Of a DNA stretch of 63,370 bases, positions 63,122 through 63,370 are shown in pieces. Positions within the stretch are counted from its first letter, which is position 1. The number at the start of each line of letters is the position of its first letter. Under the pieces are notes generated by a model. That model had not been told where the DNA came from and did not search any database. It saw only the letters and a list, made by a program, of their open reading frames with translations. The stretch is from Candidatus Helarchaeota ASGARD archaeon Hel_GB_B. Lineage in GTDB: Archaea; Asgardarchaeota; Lokiarchaeia; Helarchaeales; HEL-GB-B. The position numbers and the translations under genes are program-made. The stretch is from positions 1-63,370 of the forward strand of contig SUPR01000006.1 in assembly GCA_005191425.1 (NCBI GenBank), read 5' to 3'.

Positions 63122-63370
63122 TTGGCTAAATATGAAGTTTTAGATTATTCAATGCCAAGACAATGTGGCCATTATCCACCACCACCATATATTTATCCTA
63201 AAATGCGAGCAATGGTCTGTTTATTTAAAGCTCCGCTTGAATTAAAAAAGAAATTTTTACCATCAGAATTGAAAGCAATTGAATTTCCTTTTGATGCGAT
63301 TTTTATTGCGGAGTATCCAGATTCTACTATAGGTCCATATAATGAAAACTTAATTTTACTATATTGTGAG
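63122..63370 (+). CDS. acetoacetate-decarboxylase-like protein, C-terminus cut off
   Basis: TTG start at 63122, with GGAGATGA upstream, gives 83 codons to the right edge. The translation holds YPKMRAMVCLFKAPLELKKK, then PSELKAIEFPFDAIFIAE and STIGPYNENLILLY. This order (a strand, a hinge with LP, and the G-P-Y-x-E motif) matches the acetoacetate decarboxylase family, in which Lys forms a Schiff base further downstream, outside this window. Members also act on other beta-keto acids. The active-site Lys cannot be checked here. Confidence 0.72.
   Translation, partial: MAKYEVLDYSMPRQCGHYPPPPYIYPKMRAMVCLFKAPLELKKKFLPSELKAIEFPFDAIFIAEYPDSTIGPYNENLILLYCE

Noticed and set aside
1..63370. CRISPR array or intact insertion sequence
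   Set aside because: No regularly spaced repeats, no transposase with DDE or HUH motifs, and no paired terminal inverted repeats around a gene were found by eye.

Overview
The window looks like chromosomal DNA of an Asgard archaeon, most likely of the Lokiarchaeia type. It is very AT-rich (I estimate about three quarters A+T, not counted). The eukaryote-like signalling parts point to Asgard: Arf-, Rab-, Rag- and MglA-like small GTPases, longin-like and roadblock domains, and a CDC48-like AAA protein. Archaeal parts are also present: a TFE-like factor, a TrmB regulator, aldehyde:ferredoxin oxidoreductase, the DUF39/ferredoxin homocysteine pair, 6-phospho-3-hexuloisomerase, ADP-forming acyl-CoA synthetase subunits and a thiolase/DUF35/HMG-CoA-synthase-like operon. 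I saw no rRNA, tRNA, CRISPR array or intact insertion sequence. Many starts are TTG or GTG preceded by GGTGA/AAGGTG-type Shine-Dalgarno sequences.

Layout. 0-13 kb holds metabolism and small regulators: hydrolases, threonine ammonia-lyase split by an in-frame stop, a TFE-like factor, DNA-binding proteins, SerA, a hydrolase/CPBP fusion, a CoA-disulfide-reductase-like enzyme, endonuclease V and a crotonase. 13-18 kb holds longin-like and SCP2 proteins, a GNAT and a TrmB regulator, then a long non-coding stretch. 18-21 kb is an SDR-AOR pair. 21.5-25 kb is a membrane-traffic-like island: a KaiC-like ATPase, a longin-Arf fusion, a Rab-like GTPase and a longin/zinc-ribbon protein. 25-29 kb carries adenylate kinase, the DUF39/ferredoxin pair and a decayed beta-helix surface protein. 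29-36 kb has a Rag-like GTPase, hexuloisomerase, zinc-ribbon and HD proteins and membrane proteins. 36-48 kb is mostly metabolic: M20 peptidase, acyl-CoA synthetase, epimerase, Fe-ADH, PAP2, a bacterial-type Tgt and the thiolase operon. 48-50 kb is a decayed beta-propeller surface protein. 50-59 kb mixes a dodecin, 7-TM proteins, a second acyl-CoA synthetase-like protein, a degenerate CDC48-like AAA protein, an Fe-S/CCG protein and transcription factors. 59.4-62.2 kb is a compact operon of an unknown helical protein, a 4-Cys microprotein, a roadblock protein, an MglA-like GTPase and two more roadblock proteins. The right edge has an SCP2 protein and the start of an acetoacetate-decarboxylase-like gene.

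How the genes fit together. Four GTPases of different subfamilies sit beside longin or roadblock proteins, the kinds of folds that act as GTPase platforms or regulators in eukaryotes and in the bacterial MglA/MglB pair. The strongest candidates for undescribed biology are the MglA-like/three-roadblock operon, the longin-Arf fusion beside a KaiC-like ATPase, the ATGA-coupled Rab-like/longin-zinc-ribbon pair, the Rag-like three-domain GTPase and the AAA protein that has lost its Walker B acids. At least three genes are broken (ilvA and two surface proteins), which suggests either ongoing gene decay or assembly errors; reads are needed to tell.
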